Positions 37,871 to 52,411 of a stretch of 64,000 nucleotides of DNA are shown in pieces. Source of the stretch: Tritrichomonas musculus (Eukaryota > Parabasalia > Tritrichomonadida > Tritrichomonadidae); contig JAPFFF010000082.1 in NCBI GenBank assembly GCA_039105265.1, positions 62,001 through 126,000 of the forward strand, written 5' to 3'. Both the position numbers and the translations under genes were made by a program. The notes under the pieces are model-generated. The model did no database searches, was not told the DNA's origin, and worked only from the letters and a program-made list of their open reading frames with translations. Every line of letters starts with the position of its first letter. The stretch's first letter is position 1.

Positions 37871-40800
37871 TTTTTAATTATCTTACAAAAGTGTTTGAGA
37901 TTTGTGTTTTATTTAACTCTGTTCATTTGTGAGAAATGTTAGAATAAGAATAACTGAGATTAAGCTTTAATTTTTACTGATTTTACTTAATTTCGAAATC
38001 GTTTTTAATTATCTTACAAAAGTGTTTGAGATTTGTGTTTTATTTAACTCTGTTCATTTGTGAGAAACGTTTGAATAAGAATAACTGAGATTAAGCTTTA
38101 ATTTTTACTGATTTTACTTAATTTCGAAATCGTTTATAATTATCTTACAAAAGTGTTTGAGATTTGTGTTTTATTTAACTCTGTTCACTTGTGAGAAACG
38201 TTTGAATAAGAATAATTGATATTGCGATTTAATCTTTATTGATTTTACTTAATTTCGAAATCGTTTATAATTATCTTACAAAAGTGTTTGAGATTTGTGT
38301 TTTATTTAACTCTGTTCATTTGTGAGAAATGTTAGAATAAGAATAACTGAGATTAAGCTTTAATTTTTACTGATTTTACTTAATTTCGAAATCGTTTTTA
38401 ATTATCTTACAAAAGTGTTTGAGATTTGTGTTTTATTTAACTCTGTTCACTTGTGAGAAACGTTTGAATAAGAATAACTGAGATTAAGCTTTAATTTTTA
38501 CTGATTTTACTTAATTTCGAAATCGTTTATAATTATCTTACAAAAGTGTTTGAGATTTGTGTTTTATTTAACTCTGTTCACTTGTGAGAAACGTTTGAAT
38601 AAGAATAATTGATATTGCGATTTAATCTTTATTGATTTTACTTAATTTCGAAATCGTTTTTAATTATCTTACAAAAGTGTTTGAGATTTGTGTTTTATTT
38701 AACTCTGTTCACTTGTGAGAAACGTTTGAATAGGAATAATTGAGATTAAGCTTTAATTTTTACTGATTTTACTTAATTTCGAAATCGTTTATAATTATCT
38801 TACAAAAGTGTTTGAGATTTATGTTTTATTTAACTCTGTTCACTTGTGAGAAACGTTTGAATAAGAATAATTGATATTGCGATTTAATTTTTACTGATTT
38901 TACTTAATTTCGAAATCGTTTTTAATTATCTTACAAAAGTGTTTGAGATTTGTGTTTTATTTAACTCTGTTCACTTGTGAGAAACGTTTGAATAAGAATA
39001 ATTGATATTGCGATTTAATCTTTATTGATTTTACTTAATTTCGAAATCGTTTTTAATTATCTTACAAAAGTGTTTGAGATTTGTGTTTTATTTAACTCTG
39101 TTCACTTGTGAGAAACGTTTGAATAAGAATAATTGATATTGCGATTTAATCTTTATTGATTTTACTTAATTTCGAAATCGTTTTTAATTATCTTACAAAA
39201 GTGTTTGAGATTTGTGTTTTATTTAACTCTGTTCATTTGTGAGAAATGTTAGAATAAGAATAACTGAGATTAAGCTTTAATTTTTACTGATTTTACTTAA
39301 TTTCGAAATCGTTTTTAATTATCTTACAAAAGTGTTTGAGATTTGTGTTTTATTTAACTCTGTTCATTTGTGAGAAACGTTTGAATAGGAATAACTGAGA
39401 TTAAGCTTTAATTTTTACTGATTTTAATTAATTTCGAAATCGTTTATAATTATCTTACAAAAGTGTTTGAGATTTGTGTTTTATTTAACTCTGTTCACTT
39501 GTGAGAAACGTTTGAATAGGAATAATTGATATTGCGATTTAATTTTTACTGATTTTACTTAATTTCGAAATCGTTTTTAATTATCTTACAAAAGTGTTTG
39601 AGATTTATGTTTTATTTAACTCTGTTCACTTGTGAGAAACGTTTGAATAAGAATAATTGATATTGCGATTTAATCTTTATTGATTTTACTTAATTTCGAA
39701 ATCGTTTTTAATTATCTTACAAAAGTGTTTGAGATTTGTGTTTTATTTAACTCTGTTCACTTGTGAGAAACGTTTGAATAAGAATAATTGATATTGCGAT
39801 TTAATCTTTATTGATTTTACTTAATTTCGAAATCGTTTTTAATTATCTTACAAAAGTGTTTGAGATTTGTGTTTTATTTAACTCTGTTCACTTGTGAGAA
39901 ACGTTTGAATAGGAATAATTGAGATTAAGCTTTAATTTTTACTGATTTTACTTAATTTCGAAATCGTTTATAATTATCTTACAAAAGTGTTTGAGATTTA
40001 TGTTTTATTTAACTCTGTTCACTTGTGAGAAACGTTTGAATAAGAATAATTGATATTGCGATTTAATCTTTATTGATTTTACTTAATTTCGAAATCGTTT
40101 ATAATTATCTTACAAAAGTGTTTGAGATTTGTGTTTTATTTAACTCTGTTCACTTGTGAGAAACGTTTGAATAGGAATAATTGAGATTAAGCTTTAATTT
40201 TTACTGATTTTACTTAATTTCGAAATCGTTTATAATTATCTTACAAAAGTGTTTGAGATTTGTGTTTTATTTAACTCTGTTCACTTGTGAGAAACGTTTG
40301 AATAGGAATAATTGATATTGCGATTTAATTTTTACTGATTTTACTTAATTTCGAAATCGTTTTTAATTATCTTACAAAAGTGTTTGAGATTTGTGTTTTA
40401 TTTAACTCTGTTCACTTGTGAGAAACGTTTGAATAAGAATAATTGATATTGCGATTTAATCTTTATTGATTTTACTTAATTTCGAAATCGTTTTTAATTA
40501 TCTTACAAAAGTGTTTGAGATTTGTGTTTTATTTAACTCTGTTCACTTGTGAGAAACGTTTGAATAAGAATAATTGATATTGCGATTTAATCTTTATTGA
40601 TTTTACTTAATTTCGAAATCGTTTTTAATTATCTTACAAAAGTGTTTGAGATTTGTGTTTTATTTAACTCTGTTCATTTGTGAGAAATGTTAGAATAAGA
40701 ATAACTGAGATTAAGCTTTAATTTTTACTGATTTTACTTAATTTCGAAATCGTTTTTAATTATCTTACAAAAGTGTTTGAGATTTGTGTTTTATTTAACT

Positions 40801-43800
40801 CTGTTCATTTGTGAGAAACGTTTGAATAAGAATAACTGAGATTAAGCTTTAATTTTTACTGATTTTACTTAATTTCGAAATCGTTTATAATTATCTTACA
40901 AAAGTGTTTGAGATTTGTGTTTTATTTAACTCTGTTCACTTGTGAGAAACGTTTGAATAAGAATAATTGATATTGCGATTTAATCTTTATTGATTTTACT
41001 TAATTTCGAAATCGTTTATAATTATCTTACAAAAGTGTTTGAGATTTGTGTTTTATTTAACTCTGTTCATTTGTGAGAAATGTTAGAATAAGAATAACTG
41101 AGATTAAGCTTTAATTTTTACTGATTTTACTTAATTTCGAAATCGTTTTTAATTATCTTACAAAAGTGTTTGAGATTTGTGTTTTATTTAACTCTGTTCA
41201 TTTGTGAGAAACGTTTGAATAAGAATAACTGAGATTAAGCTTTAATTTTTATTGATTTTACTTAATTTCGAAATCGTTTATAATTATCTTACAAAAGTGT
41301 TTGAGATTTGTGTTTTATTTAACTCTGTTCATTTGTGAGAAACGTTTGAATAAGAATAACTGAGATTAAGCTTTAATTTTTATTGATTTTACTTAATTTC
41401 GAAATCGTTTATAATTATCTTACAAAAGTGTTTGAGATTTGTGTTTTATTTAACTCTGTTCATTTGTGAGAAATGTTAGATTAAGAATAATTGAGATTAA
41501 GCTTTAATTTTTACTGATTTTACTTAATTTCGAAATCGTTTATAATTATCTTACAAAAGTGTTTGAGATTTGTGTTTTATTTAACTCTGTTCACTTGTGA
41601 GAAACGTTTGAATAGGAATAATTGAGATTAAGCTTTAATTTTTACTGATTTTACTTAATTTCGAAATCGTTTTTAATTATCTTACAAAAGTGTTTGAGAT
41701 TTGTGTTTTATTTAACTCTGTTCATTTGTGAGAAATGTTAGAATAAGAATAACTGAGATTAAGCTTTAATTTTTACTGATTTTACTTAATTTCGAAATCG
41801 TTTATAATTATCTTACAAAAGTGTTTGAGATTTGTGTTTTATTTAACTCTGTTCATTTGTGAGAAACGTTTGAATAAGAATAACTGAGATTAAGCTTTAA
41901 TTTTTACTGATTTTACTTAATTTCGAAATCTTTTTCATTTATCTTACAAAAGTGTTTGAGATTTGTGTTTTATTTAACTCTGTTCATTTGTGAGAAACGT
42001 TTGAATAAGAATAATTGAGATTAAGCTTTAATTTTTACTGATTTTACTTAATTTCGAAATCGTTTATAATTATCTTACAAAAGTGTTTGAGATTTGTGTT
42101 TTATTTAACTCTGTTCACTTGTGAGAAACGTTTGAATAAGAATAATTGATATTGCGATTTAATCTTTATTGATTTTACTTAATTTCGAAATCGTTTTTAA
42201 TTATCTTACAAAAGTGTTTGAGATTTGTGTTTTATTTAACTCTGTTCACTTGTGAGAAACGTTTGAATAGGAATAATTGATATTGCGATTTAATTTTTAC
42301 TGATTTTACTTAATTTCGAAATCGTTTTTAATTATCTTACAAAAGTGTTTGAGATTTGTGTTTTATTTAACTCTGTTCACTTGTGAGAAACGTTTGAATA
42401 AGAATAATTGATATTGCGATTTAATCTTTATTGATTTTACTTAATTTCGAAATCGTTTTTAATTATCTTACAAAAGTGTTTGAGATTTGTGTTTTATTTA
42501 ACTCTGTTCACTTGTGAGAAACGTTTGAATAAGAATAATTGATATTGCGATTTAATCTTTATTGATTTTACTTAATTTCGAAATCGTTTTTAATTATCTT
42601 ACAAAAGTGTTTGAGATTTGTGTTTTATTTAACTCTGTTCACTTGTGTGAAATGTTAGATTAAGAATAACTGAGATTAAGCTTTAATTTTTACTGATTTT
42701 ACTTAATTTCGAAATCGTTTTTAATTATCTTACAAAAGTGTTTGAGATTTGTGTTTTATTTAACTCTGTTCACTTGTGAGAAACGTTTGAATAGGAATAA
42801 TTGAGATTAAGCTTTAATTTTTACTGATTTTACTTAATTTCGAAATCGTTTATAATTATCTTACAAAAGTGTTTGAGATTTGTGTTTTATTTAACTCTGT
42901 TCACTTGTGAGAAACGTTTGAATAGGAATAATTGAGATTAAGCTTTAATTTTTACTGATTTTACTTAATTTCGAAATCGTTTATAATTATCTTACAAAAG
43001 TGTTTGAGATTTGTGTTTTATTTAACTCTGTTCACTTGTGAGAAACGTTTGAATAGGAATAATTGAGATTAAGCTTTAATTTTTACTGATTTTACTTAAT
43101 TTCGAAATCGTTTATAATTATCTTACAAAAGTGTTTGAGATTTGTGTTTTATTTAACTCTGTTCACTTGTGAGAAACGTTTGAATAAGAATAATTGATAT
43201 TGCGATTTAATCTTTATTGATTTTACTTAATTTCGAAATCGTTTATAATTATCTTACAAAAGTGTTTGAGATTTGTGTTTTATTTAACTCTGTTCACTTG
43301 TGAGAAACGTTTGAATAGGAATAATTGAGATTAAGCTTTAATTTTTACTGATTTTACTTAATTTCGAAATCGTTTTTAATTATCTTACAAAAGTGTTTGA
43401 GATTTGTGTTTTATTTAACTCTGTTCACTTGTGAGAAACGTTTGAATAGGAATAATTGAGATTAAGCTTTAATTTTTACTGATTTTACTTAATTTCGAAA
43501 TCGTTTATAATTATCTTACAAAAGTGTTTGAGATTTGTGTTTTATTTAACTCTGTTCACTTGTGAGAAACGTTTGAATAGGAATAATTGAGATTAAGCTT
43601 TAATTTTTACTGATTTTACTTAATTTCGAAATCGTTTATAATTATCTTACAAAAGTGTTTGAGATTTGTGTTTTATTTAACTCTGTTCACTTGTGAGAAA
43701 CGTTTGAATAGGAATAATTGATATTGCGATTTAATTTTTACTGATTTTACTTAATTTCGAAATCGTTTTTAATTATCTTACAAAAGTGTTTGAGATTTGT

Positions 43801-44682
43801 GTTTTATTTAACTCTGTTCACTTGTGAGAAACGTTTGAATAGGAATAATTGATATTGCGATTTAATTTTTACTGATTTTACTTAATTTCGAAATCGTTTA
43901 TAATTATCTTACAAAAGTGTTTGAGATTTGTGTTTTATTTAACTCTGTTCACTTGTGAGAAACGTTTGAATAAGAATAATTGATATTGCGATTTAATCTT
44001 TATTGATTTTACTTAATTTCGAAATCGTTTTTAATTATCTTACAAAAGTGTTTGAGATTTGTGTTTTATTTAACTCTGTTCATTTGTGAGAAATGTTAGA
44101 ATAAGAATAACTGAGATTAAGCTTTAATTTTTACTGATTTTACTTAATTTCGAAATCGTTTTTAATTATCTTACAAAAGTGTTTGAGATTTGTGTTTTAT
44201 TTAACTCTGTTCATTTGTGAGAAACGTTTGAATAAGAATAACTGAGATTAAGCTTTAATTTTTACTGATTTTACTTAATTTCGAAATCGTTTATAATTAT
44301 CTTACAAAAGTGTTTGAGATTTGTGTTTTATTTAACTCTGTTCACTTGTGAGAAACGTTTGAATAAGAATAATTGATATTGCGATTTAATCTTTATTGAT
44401 TTTACTTAATTTCGAAATCGTTTTTAATTATCTTACAAAAGTGTTTGAGATTTGTGTTTTATTTAACTCTGTTCATTTGTGAGAAATGTTAGAATAAGAA
44501 TAACTGAGATTAAGCTTTAATTTTTACTGATTTTACTTAATTTCGAAATCGTTTTTAATTATCTTACAAAAGTGTTTGAGATTTGTGTTTTATTTAACTC
44601 TGTTCATTTGTGAGAAACGTTTGAATAAGAATAACTGAGATTAAGCTTTAATTTTTACTGATTTTACTTAATTTCGAAATCG
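37347..44682 (+). repeat. 56-unit higher-order block, copy 2
   Basis: The partner of 28308-35643. The match ends on the left where 37216 (Tcg1q) faces 28177 (TtR3q), and on the right where 44683 (AcR1p) faces 35644 (Acg1q). Confidence 0.88.
41408..42062 (+). repeat. Marker cassette, copy 4
   Basis: Same order, 9039 bp (69 units) after copy 3, with the same tR2q body. The second unit has A rather than T at position 4. No marker unit is seen from 42063 to the end of the window. Confidence 0.92.
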
Positions 44683-45075
44683 TTTATAATTATCTTACAA
44701 AAGTGTTTGAGATTTGTGTTTTATTTAACTCTGTTCACTTGTGAGAAACGTTTGAATAAGAATAATTGATATTGCGATTTAATCTTTATTGATTTTACTT
44801 AATTTCGAAATCGTTTATAATTATCTTACAAAAGTGTTTGAGATTTGTGTTTTATTTAACTCTGTTCATTTGTGAGAAATGTTAGAATAAGAATAACTGA
44901 GATTAAGCTTTAATTTTTACTGATTTTACTTAATTTCGAAATCGTTTTTAATTATCTTACAAAAGTGTTTGAGATTTGTGTTTTATTTAACTCTGTTCAT
45001 TTGTGAGAAACGTTTGAATAAGAATAACTGAGATTAAGCTTTAATTTTTACTGATTTTACTTAATTTCGAAATCG
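43897..45075 (+). repeat. 393-bp trimer, three times (third tract)
   Basis: (AcR1p, TtV3q, TtR3q) three times, with A instead of T at position 4 in the third V unit. The similar tract at 37347-38525 has the same A variant at the same place and C at 56 in its last unit. Confidence 0.83.
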
Positions 45076-48000
45076 TTTATAATTATCTTACAAAAGTGTT
45101 TGAGATTTGTGTTTTATTTAACTCTGTTCACTTGTGAGAAACGTTTGAATAAGAATAATTGATATTGCGATTTAATCTTTATTGATTTTACTTAATTTCG
45201 AAATCGTTTTTAATTATCTTACAAAAGTGTTTGAGATTTGTGTTTTATTTAACTCTGTTCACTTGTGAGAAACGTTTGAATAAGAATAATTGATATTGCG
45301 ATTTAATTTTTACTGATTTTACTTAATTTCGAAATCGTTTATAATTATCTTACAAAAGTGTTTGAGATTTATGTTTTATTTAACTCTGTTCACTTGTGAG
45401 AAACGTTTGAATAAGAATAATTGATATTGCGATTTAATCTTTATTGATTTTACTTAATTTCGAAATCGTTTATAATTATCTTACAAAAGTGTTTGAGATT
45501 TGTGTTTTATTTAACTCTGTTCACTTGTGAGAAACGTTTGAATAGGAATAATTGAGATTAAGCTTTAATTTTTACTGATTTTACTTAATTTCGAAATCGT
45601 TTATAATTATCTTACAAAAGTGTTTGAGATTTGTGTTTTATTTAACTCTGTTCACTTGTGAGAAACGTTTGAATAGGAATAATTGATATTGCGATTTAAT
45701 TTTTACTGATTTTACTTAATTTCGAAATCGTTTTTAATTATCTTACAAAAGTGTTTGAGATTTGTGTTTTATTTAACTCTGTTCACTTGTGAGAAACGTT
45801 TGAATAAGAATAATTGATATTGCGATTTAATCTTTATTGATTTTACTTAATTTCGAAATCGTTTTTAATTATCTTACAAAAGTGTTTGAGATTTGTGTTT
45901 TATTTAACTCTGTTCACTTGTGAGAAACGTTTGAATAAGAATAATTGATATTGCGATTTAATCTTTATTGATTTTACTTAATTTCGAAATCGTTTTTAAT
46001 TATCTTACAAAAGTGTTTGAGATTTGTGTTTTATTTAACTCTGTTCACTTGTGAGAAACGTTTGAATAAGAATAATTGATATTGCGATTTAATCTTTATT
46101 GATTTTACTTAATTTCGAAATCGTTTATAATTATCTTACAAAAGTGTTTGAGATTTGTGTTTTATTTAACTCTGTTCACTTGTGAGAAACGTTTGAATAG
46201 GAATAATTGAGATTAAGCTTTAATTTTTACTGATTTTACTTAATTTCGAAATCGTTTTTAATTATCTTACAAAAGTGTTTGAGATTTGTGTTTTATTTAA
46301 CTCTGTTCATTTGTGAGAAATGTTAGAATAAGAATAACTGAGATTAAGCTTTAATTTTTACTGATTTTACTTAATTTCGAAATCGTTTTTAATTATCTTA
46401 CAAAAGTGTTTGAGATTTGTGTTTTATTTAACTCTGTTCATTTGTGAGAAACGTTTGAATAAGAATAACTGAGATTAAGCTTTAATTTTTACTGATTTTA
46501 ATTAATTTCGAAATCGTTTATAATTATCTTACAAAAGTGTTTGAGATTTGTGTTTTATTTAACTCTGTTCACTTGTGAGAAACGTTTGAATAGGAATAAT
46601 TGATATTGCGATTTAATTTTTACTGATTTTACTTAATTTCGAAATCGTTTTTAATTATCTTACAAAAGTGTTTGAGATTTGTGTTTTATTTAACTCTGTT
46701 CACTTGTGAGAAACGTTTGAATAAGAATAATTGATATTGCGATTTAATCTTTATTGATTTTACTTAATTTCGAAATCGTTTTTAATTATCTTACAAAAGT
46801 GTTTGAGATTTGTGTTTTATTTAACTCTGTTCACTTGTGAGAAACGTTTGAATAGGAATAATTGATATTGCGATTTAATTTTTACTGATTTTACTTAATT
46901 TCGAAATCGTTTTTAATTATCTTACAAAAGTGTTTGAGATTTGTGTTTTATTTAACTCTGTTCACTTGTGAGAAACGTTTGAATAAGAATAATTGAGATT
47001 AAGCTTTAATTTTTACTGATTTTACTTAATTTCGAAATCGTTTATAATTATCTTACAAAAGTGTTTGAGATTTGTGTTTTATTTAACTCTGTTCACTTGT
47101 GAGAAACGTTTGAATAAGAATAATTGATATTGCGATTTAATCTTTATTGATTTTACTTAATTTCGAAATCGTTTATAATTATCTTACAAAAGTGTTTGAG
47201 ATTTGTGTTTTATTTAACTCTGTTCATTTGTGAGAAATGTTAGAATAAGAATAACTGAGATTAAGCTTTAATTTTTACTGATTTTACTTAATTTCGAAAT
47301 CGTTTATAATTATCTTACAAAAGTGTTTGAGATTTGTGTTTTATTTAACTCTGTTCACTTGTGAGAAACGTTTGAATAAGAATAATTGATATTGCGATTT
47401 AATCTTTATTGATTTTACTTAATTTCGAAATCGTTTTTAATTATCTTACAAAAGTGTTTGAGATTTGTGTTTTATTTAACTCTGTTCACTTGTGAGAAAC
47501 GTTTGAATAGGAATAATTGAGATTAAGCTTTAATTTTTACTGATTTTACTTAATTTCGAAATCGTTTATAATTATCTTACAAAAGTGTTTGAGATTTGTG
47601 TTTTATTTAACTCTGTTCACTTGTGAGAAACGTTTGAATAGGAATAATTGATATTGCGATTTAATCTTTATTGATTTTACTTAATTTCGAAATCGTTTTT
47701 AATTATCTTACAAAAGTGTTTGAGATTTGTGTTTTATTTAACTCTGTTCACTTGTGAGAAACGTTTGAATAGGAATAATTGAGATTAAGCTTTAATTTTT
47801 ACTGATTTTACTTAATTTCGAAATCGTTTATAATTATCTTACAAAAGTGTTTGAGATTTATGTTTTATTTAACTCTGTTCACTTGTGAGAAACGTTTGAA
47901 TAAGAATAATTGATATTGCGATTTAATCTTTATTGATTTTACTTAATTTCGAAATCGTTTATAATTATCTTACAAAAGTGTTTGAGATTTGTGTTTTATT

Positions 48001-51000
48001 TAACTCTGTTCACTTGTGAGAAACGTTTGAATAGGAATAATTGAGATTAAGCTTTAATTTTTACTGATTTTACTTAATTTCGAAATCGTTTATAATTATC
48101 TTACAAAAGTGTTTGAGATTTGTGTTTTATTTAACTCTGTTCACTTGTGAGAAACGTTTGAATAGGAATAATTGATATTGCGATTTAATTTTTACTGATT
48201 TTACTTAATTTCGAAATCGTTTTTAATTATCTTACAAAAGTGTTTGAGATTTGTGTTTTATTTAACTCTGTTCACTTGTGAGAAACGTTTGAATAAGAAT
48301 AATTGATATTGCGATTTAATCTTTATTGATTTTACTTAATTTCGAAATCGTTTTTAATTATCTTACAAAAGTGTTTGAGATTTGTGTTTTATTTAACTCT
48401 GTTCACTTGTGAGAAACGTTTGAATAAGAATAATTGATATTGCGATTTAATCTTTATTGATTTTACTTAATTTCGAAATCGTTTTTAATTATCTTACAAA
48501 AGTGTTTGAGATTTGTGTTTTATTTAACTCTGTTCATTTGTGAGAAATGTTAGAATAAGAATAACTGAGATTAAGCTTTAATTTTTACTGATTTTACTTA
48601 ATTTCGAAATCGTTTTTAATTATCTTACAAAAGTGTTTGAGATTTGTGTTTTATTTAACTCTGTTCATTTGTGAGAAACGTTTGAATAAGAATAACTGAG
48701 ATTAAGCTTTAATTTTTACTGATTTTAATTAATTTCGAAATCGTTTATAATTATCTTACAAAAGTGTTTGAGATTTGTGTTTTATTTAACTCTGTTCACT
48801 TGTGAGAAACGTTTGAATAAGAATAATTGATATTGCGATTTAATTTTTACTGATTTTACTTAATTTCGAAATCGTTTATAATTATCTTACAAAAGTGTTT
48901 GAGATTTATGTTTTATTTAACTCTGTTCACTTGTGAGAAACGTTTGAATAAGAATAATTGATATTGCGATTTAATCTTTATTGATTTTACTTAATTTCGA
49001 AATCGTTTTTAATTATCTTACAAAAGTGTTTGAGATTTGTGTTTTATTTAACTCTGTTCACTTGTGAGAAACGTTTGAATAAGAATAATTGAGATTAAGC
49101 TTTAATTTTTACTGATTTTACTTAATTTCGAAATCGTTTTTAATTATCTTACAAAAGTGTTTGAGATTTGTGTTTTATTTAACTCTGTTCACTTGTGAGA
49201 AACGTTTGAATAAGAATAATTGATATTGCGATTTAATCTTTATTGATTTTACTTAATTTCGAAATCGTTTTTAATTATCTTACAAAAGTGTTTGAGATTT
49301 GTGTTTTATTTAACTCTGTTCACTTGTGAGAAATGTTAGAATAAGAATAACTGAGATTAAGCTTTAATTTTTACTGATTTTACTTAATTTCGAAATCGTT
49401 TTTAATTATCTTACAAAAGTGTTTGAGATTTGTGTTTTATTTAACTCTGTTCATTTGTGAGAAACGTTTGAATAAGAATAACTGAGATTAAGCTTTAATT
49501 TTTATTGATTTTACTTAATTTCGAAATCGTTTATAATTATCTTACAAAAGTGTTTGAGATTTGTGTTTTATTTAACTCTGTTCACTTGTGAGAAACGTTT
49601 GAATAGGAATAATTGAGATTAAGCTTTAATTTTTACTGATTTTACTTAATTTCGAAATCGTTTATAATTATCTTACAAAAGTGTTTGAGATTTGTGTTTT
49701 ATTTAACTCTGTTCACTTGTGAGAAACGTTTGAATAAGAATAATTGATATTGCGATTTAATCTTTATTGATTTTACTTAATTTCGAAATCGTTTTTAATT
49801 ATCTTACAAAAGTGTTTGAGATTTGTGTTTTATTTAACTCTGTTCACTTGTGAGAAACGTTTGAATAGGAATAATTGATATTGCGATTTAATTTTTACTG
49901 ATTTTACTTAATTTCGAAATCGTTTATAATTATCTTACAAAAGTGTTTGAGATTTGTGTTTTATTTAACTCTGTTCACTTGTGAGAAACGTTTGAATAAG
50001 AATAATTGATATTGCGATTTAATCTTTATTGATTTTACTTAATTTCGAAATCGTTTTTAATTATCTTACAAAAGTGTTTGAGATTTGTGTTTTATTTAAC
50101 TCTGTTCACTTGTGTGAAATGTTAGATTAAGAATAACTGAGATTAAGCTTTAATTTTTACTGATTTTACTTAATTTCGAAATCGTTTTTAATTATCTTAC
50201 AAAAGTGTTTGAGATTTGTGTTTTATTTAACTCTGTTCACTTGTGTGAAATGTTAGATTAAGAATAACTGAGATTAAGCTTTAATTTTTACTGATTTTAC
50301 TTAATTTCGAAATCGTTTATAATTATCTTACAAAAGTGTTTGAGATTTGTGTTTTATTTAACTCTGTTCACTTGTGAGAAACGTTTGAATAAGAATAATT
50401 GATATTGCGATTTAATTTTTACTGATTTTACTTAATTTCGAAATCGTTTTTAATTATCTTACAAAAGTGTTTGAGATTTGTGTTTTATTTAACTCTGTTC
50501 ATTTGTGAGAAACGTTTGAATAAGAATAACTGAGATTAAGCTTTAATTTTTACTGATTTTACTTAATTTCGAAATCGTTTATAATTATCTTACAAAAGTG
50601 TTTGAGATTTGTGTTTTATTTAACTCTGTTCACTTGTGAGAAACGTTTGAATAAGAATAATTGATATTGCGATTTAATTTTTACTGATTTTACTTAATTT
50701 CGAAATCGTTTATAATTATCTTACAAAAGTGTTTGAGATTTGTGTTTTATTTAACTCTGTTCACTTGTGAGAAACGTTTGAATAAGAATAATTGATATTG
50801 CGATTTAATCTTTATTGATTTTACTTAATTTCGAAATCGTTTTTAATTATCTTACAAAAGTGTTTGAGATTTGTGTTTTATTTAACTCTGTTCACTTGTG
50901 AGAAACGTTTGAATAGGAATAATTGAGATTAAGCTTTAATTTTTACTGATTTTACTTAATTTCGAAATCGTTTATAATTATCTTACAAAAGTGTTTGAGA

Positions 51001-52411
51001 TTTGTGTTTTATTTAACTCTGTTCACTTGTGAGAAACGTTTGAATAGGAATAATTGATATTGCGATTTAATTTTTACTGATTTTACTTAATTTCGAAATC
51101 GTTTTTAATTATCTTACAAAAGTGTTTGAGATTTGTGTTTTATTTAACTCTGTTCACTTGTGAGAAACGTTTGAATAAGAATAATTGATATTGCGATTTA
51201 ATCTTTATTGATTTTACTTAATTTCGAAATCGTTTTTAATTATCTTACAAAAGTGTTTGAGATTTGTGTTTTATTTAACTCTGTTCACTTGTGAGAAATG
51301 TTAGATTAAGAATAATTGAGATTAAGCTTTAATTTTTACTGATTTTACTTAATTTCGAAATCGTTTTTAATTATCTTACAAAAGTGTTTGAGATTTGTGT
51401 TTTATTTAACTCTGTTCACTTGTGAGAAACGTTTGAATAGGAATAATTGAGATTAAGCTTTAATTTTTACTGATTTTACTTAATTTCGAAATCGTTTATA
51501 ATTATCTTACAAAAGTGTTTGAGATTTGTGTTTTATTTAACTCTGTTCACTTGTGAGAAACGTTTGAATAAGAATAATTGATATTGCGATTTAATCTTTA
51601 TTGATTTTACTTAATTTCGAAATCGTTTTTAATTATCTTACAAAAGTGTTTGAGATTTGTGTTTTATTTAACTCTGTTCACTTGTGAGAAACGTTTGAAT
51701 AGGAATAATTGATATTGCGATTTAATTTTTACTGATTTTACTTAATTTCGAAATCGTTTTTAATTATCTTACAAAAGTGTTTGAGATTTGTGTTTTATTT
51801 AACTCTGTTCACTTGTGAGAAACGTTTGAATAAGAATAATTGATATTGCGATTTAATCTTTATTGATTTTACTTAATTTCGAAATCGTTTTTAATTATCT
51901 TACAAAAGTGTTTGAGATTTGTGTTTTATTTAACTCTGTTCACTTGTGTGAAATGTTAGATTAAGAATAACTGAGATTAAGCTTTAATTTTTACTGATTT
52001 TACTTAATTTCGAAATCGTTTTTAATTATCTTACAAAAGTGTTTGAGATTTGTGTTTTATTTAACTCTGTTCACTTGTGTGAAATGTTAGATTAAGAATA
52101 ACTGAGATTAAGCTTTAATTTTTACTGATTTTACTTAATTTCGAAATCGTTTATAATTATCTTACAAAAGTGTTTGAGATTTGTGTTTTATTTAACTCTG
52201 TTCATTTGTGAGAAACGTTTGAATAAGAATAACTGAGATTAAGCTTTAATTTTTACTGATTTTAATTAATTTCGAAATCGTTTATAATTATCTTACAAAA
52301 GTGTTTGAGATTTGTGTTTTATTTAACTCTGTTCATTTGTGAGAAACGTTTGAATAAGAATAACTGAGATTAAGCTTTAATTTTTACTGATTTTAATTAA
52401 TTTCGAAATCG
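44683..52411 (+). repeat. Highly mixed units, 44.7-52.4 kb
   Basis: Fifty-nine units in which short motifs recur (TtV3q then TtR3q with the n variant at 46255 and 48482; paired X units at 50054-50315 and 51888-52149) but no block longer than about five units could be followed by eye. The paired X units are unique in the window: elsewhere X units stand alone. Confidence 0.75.
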
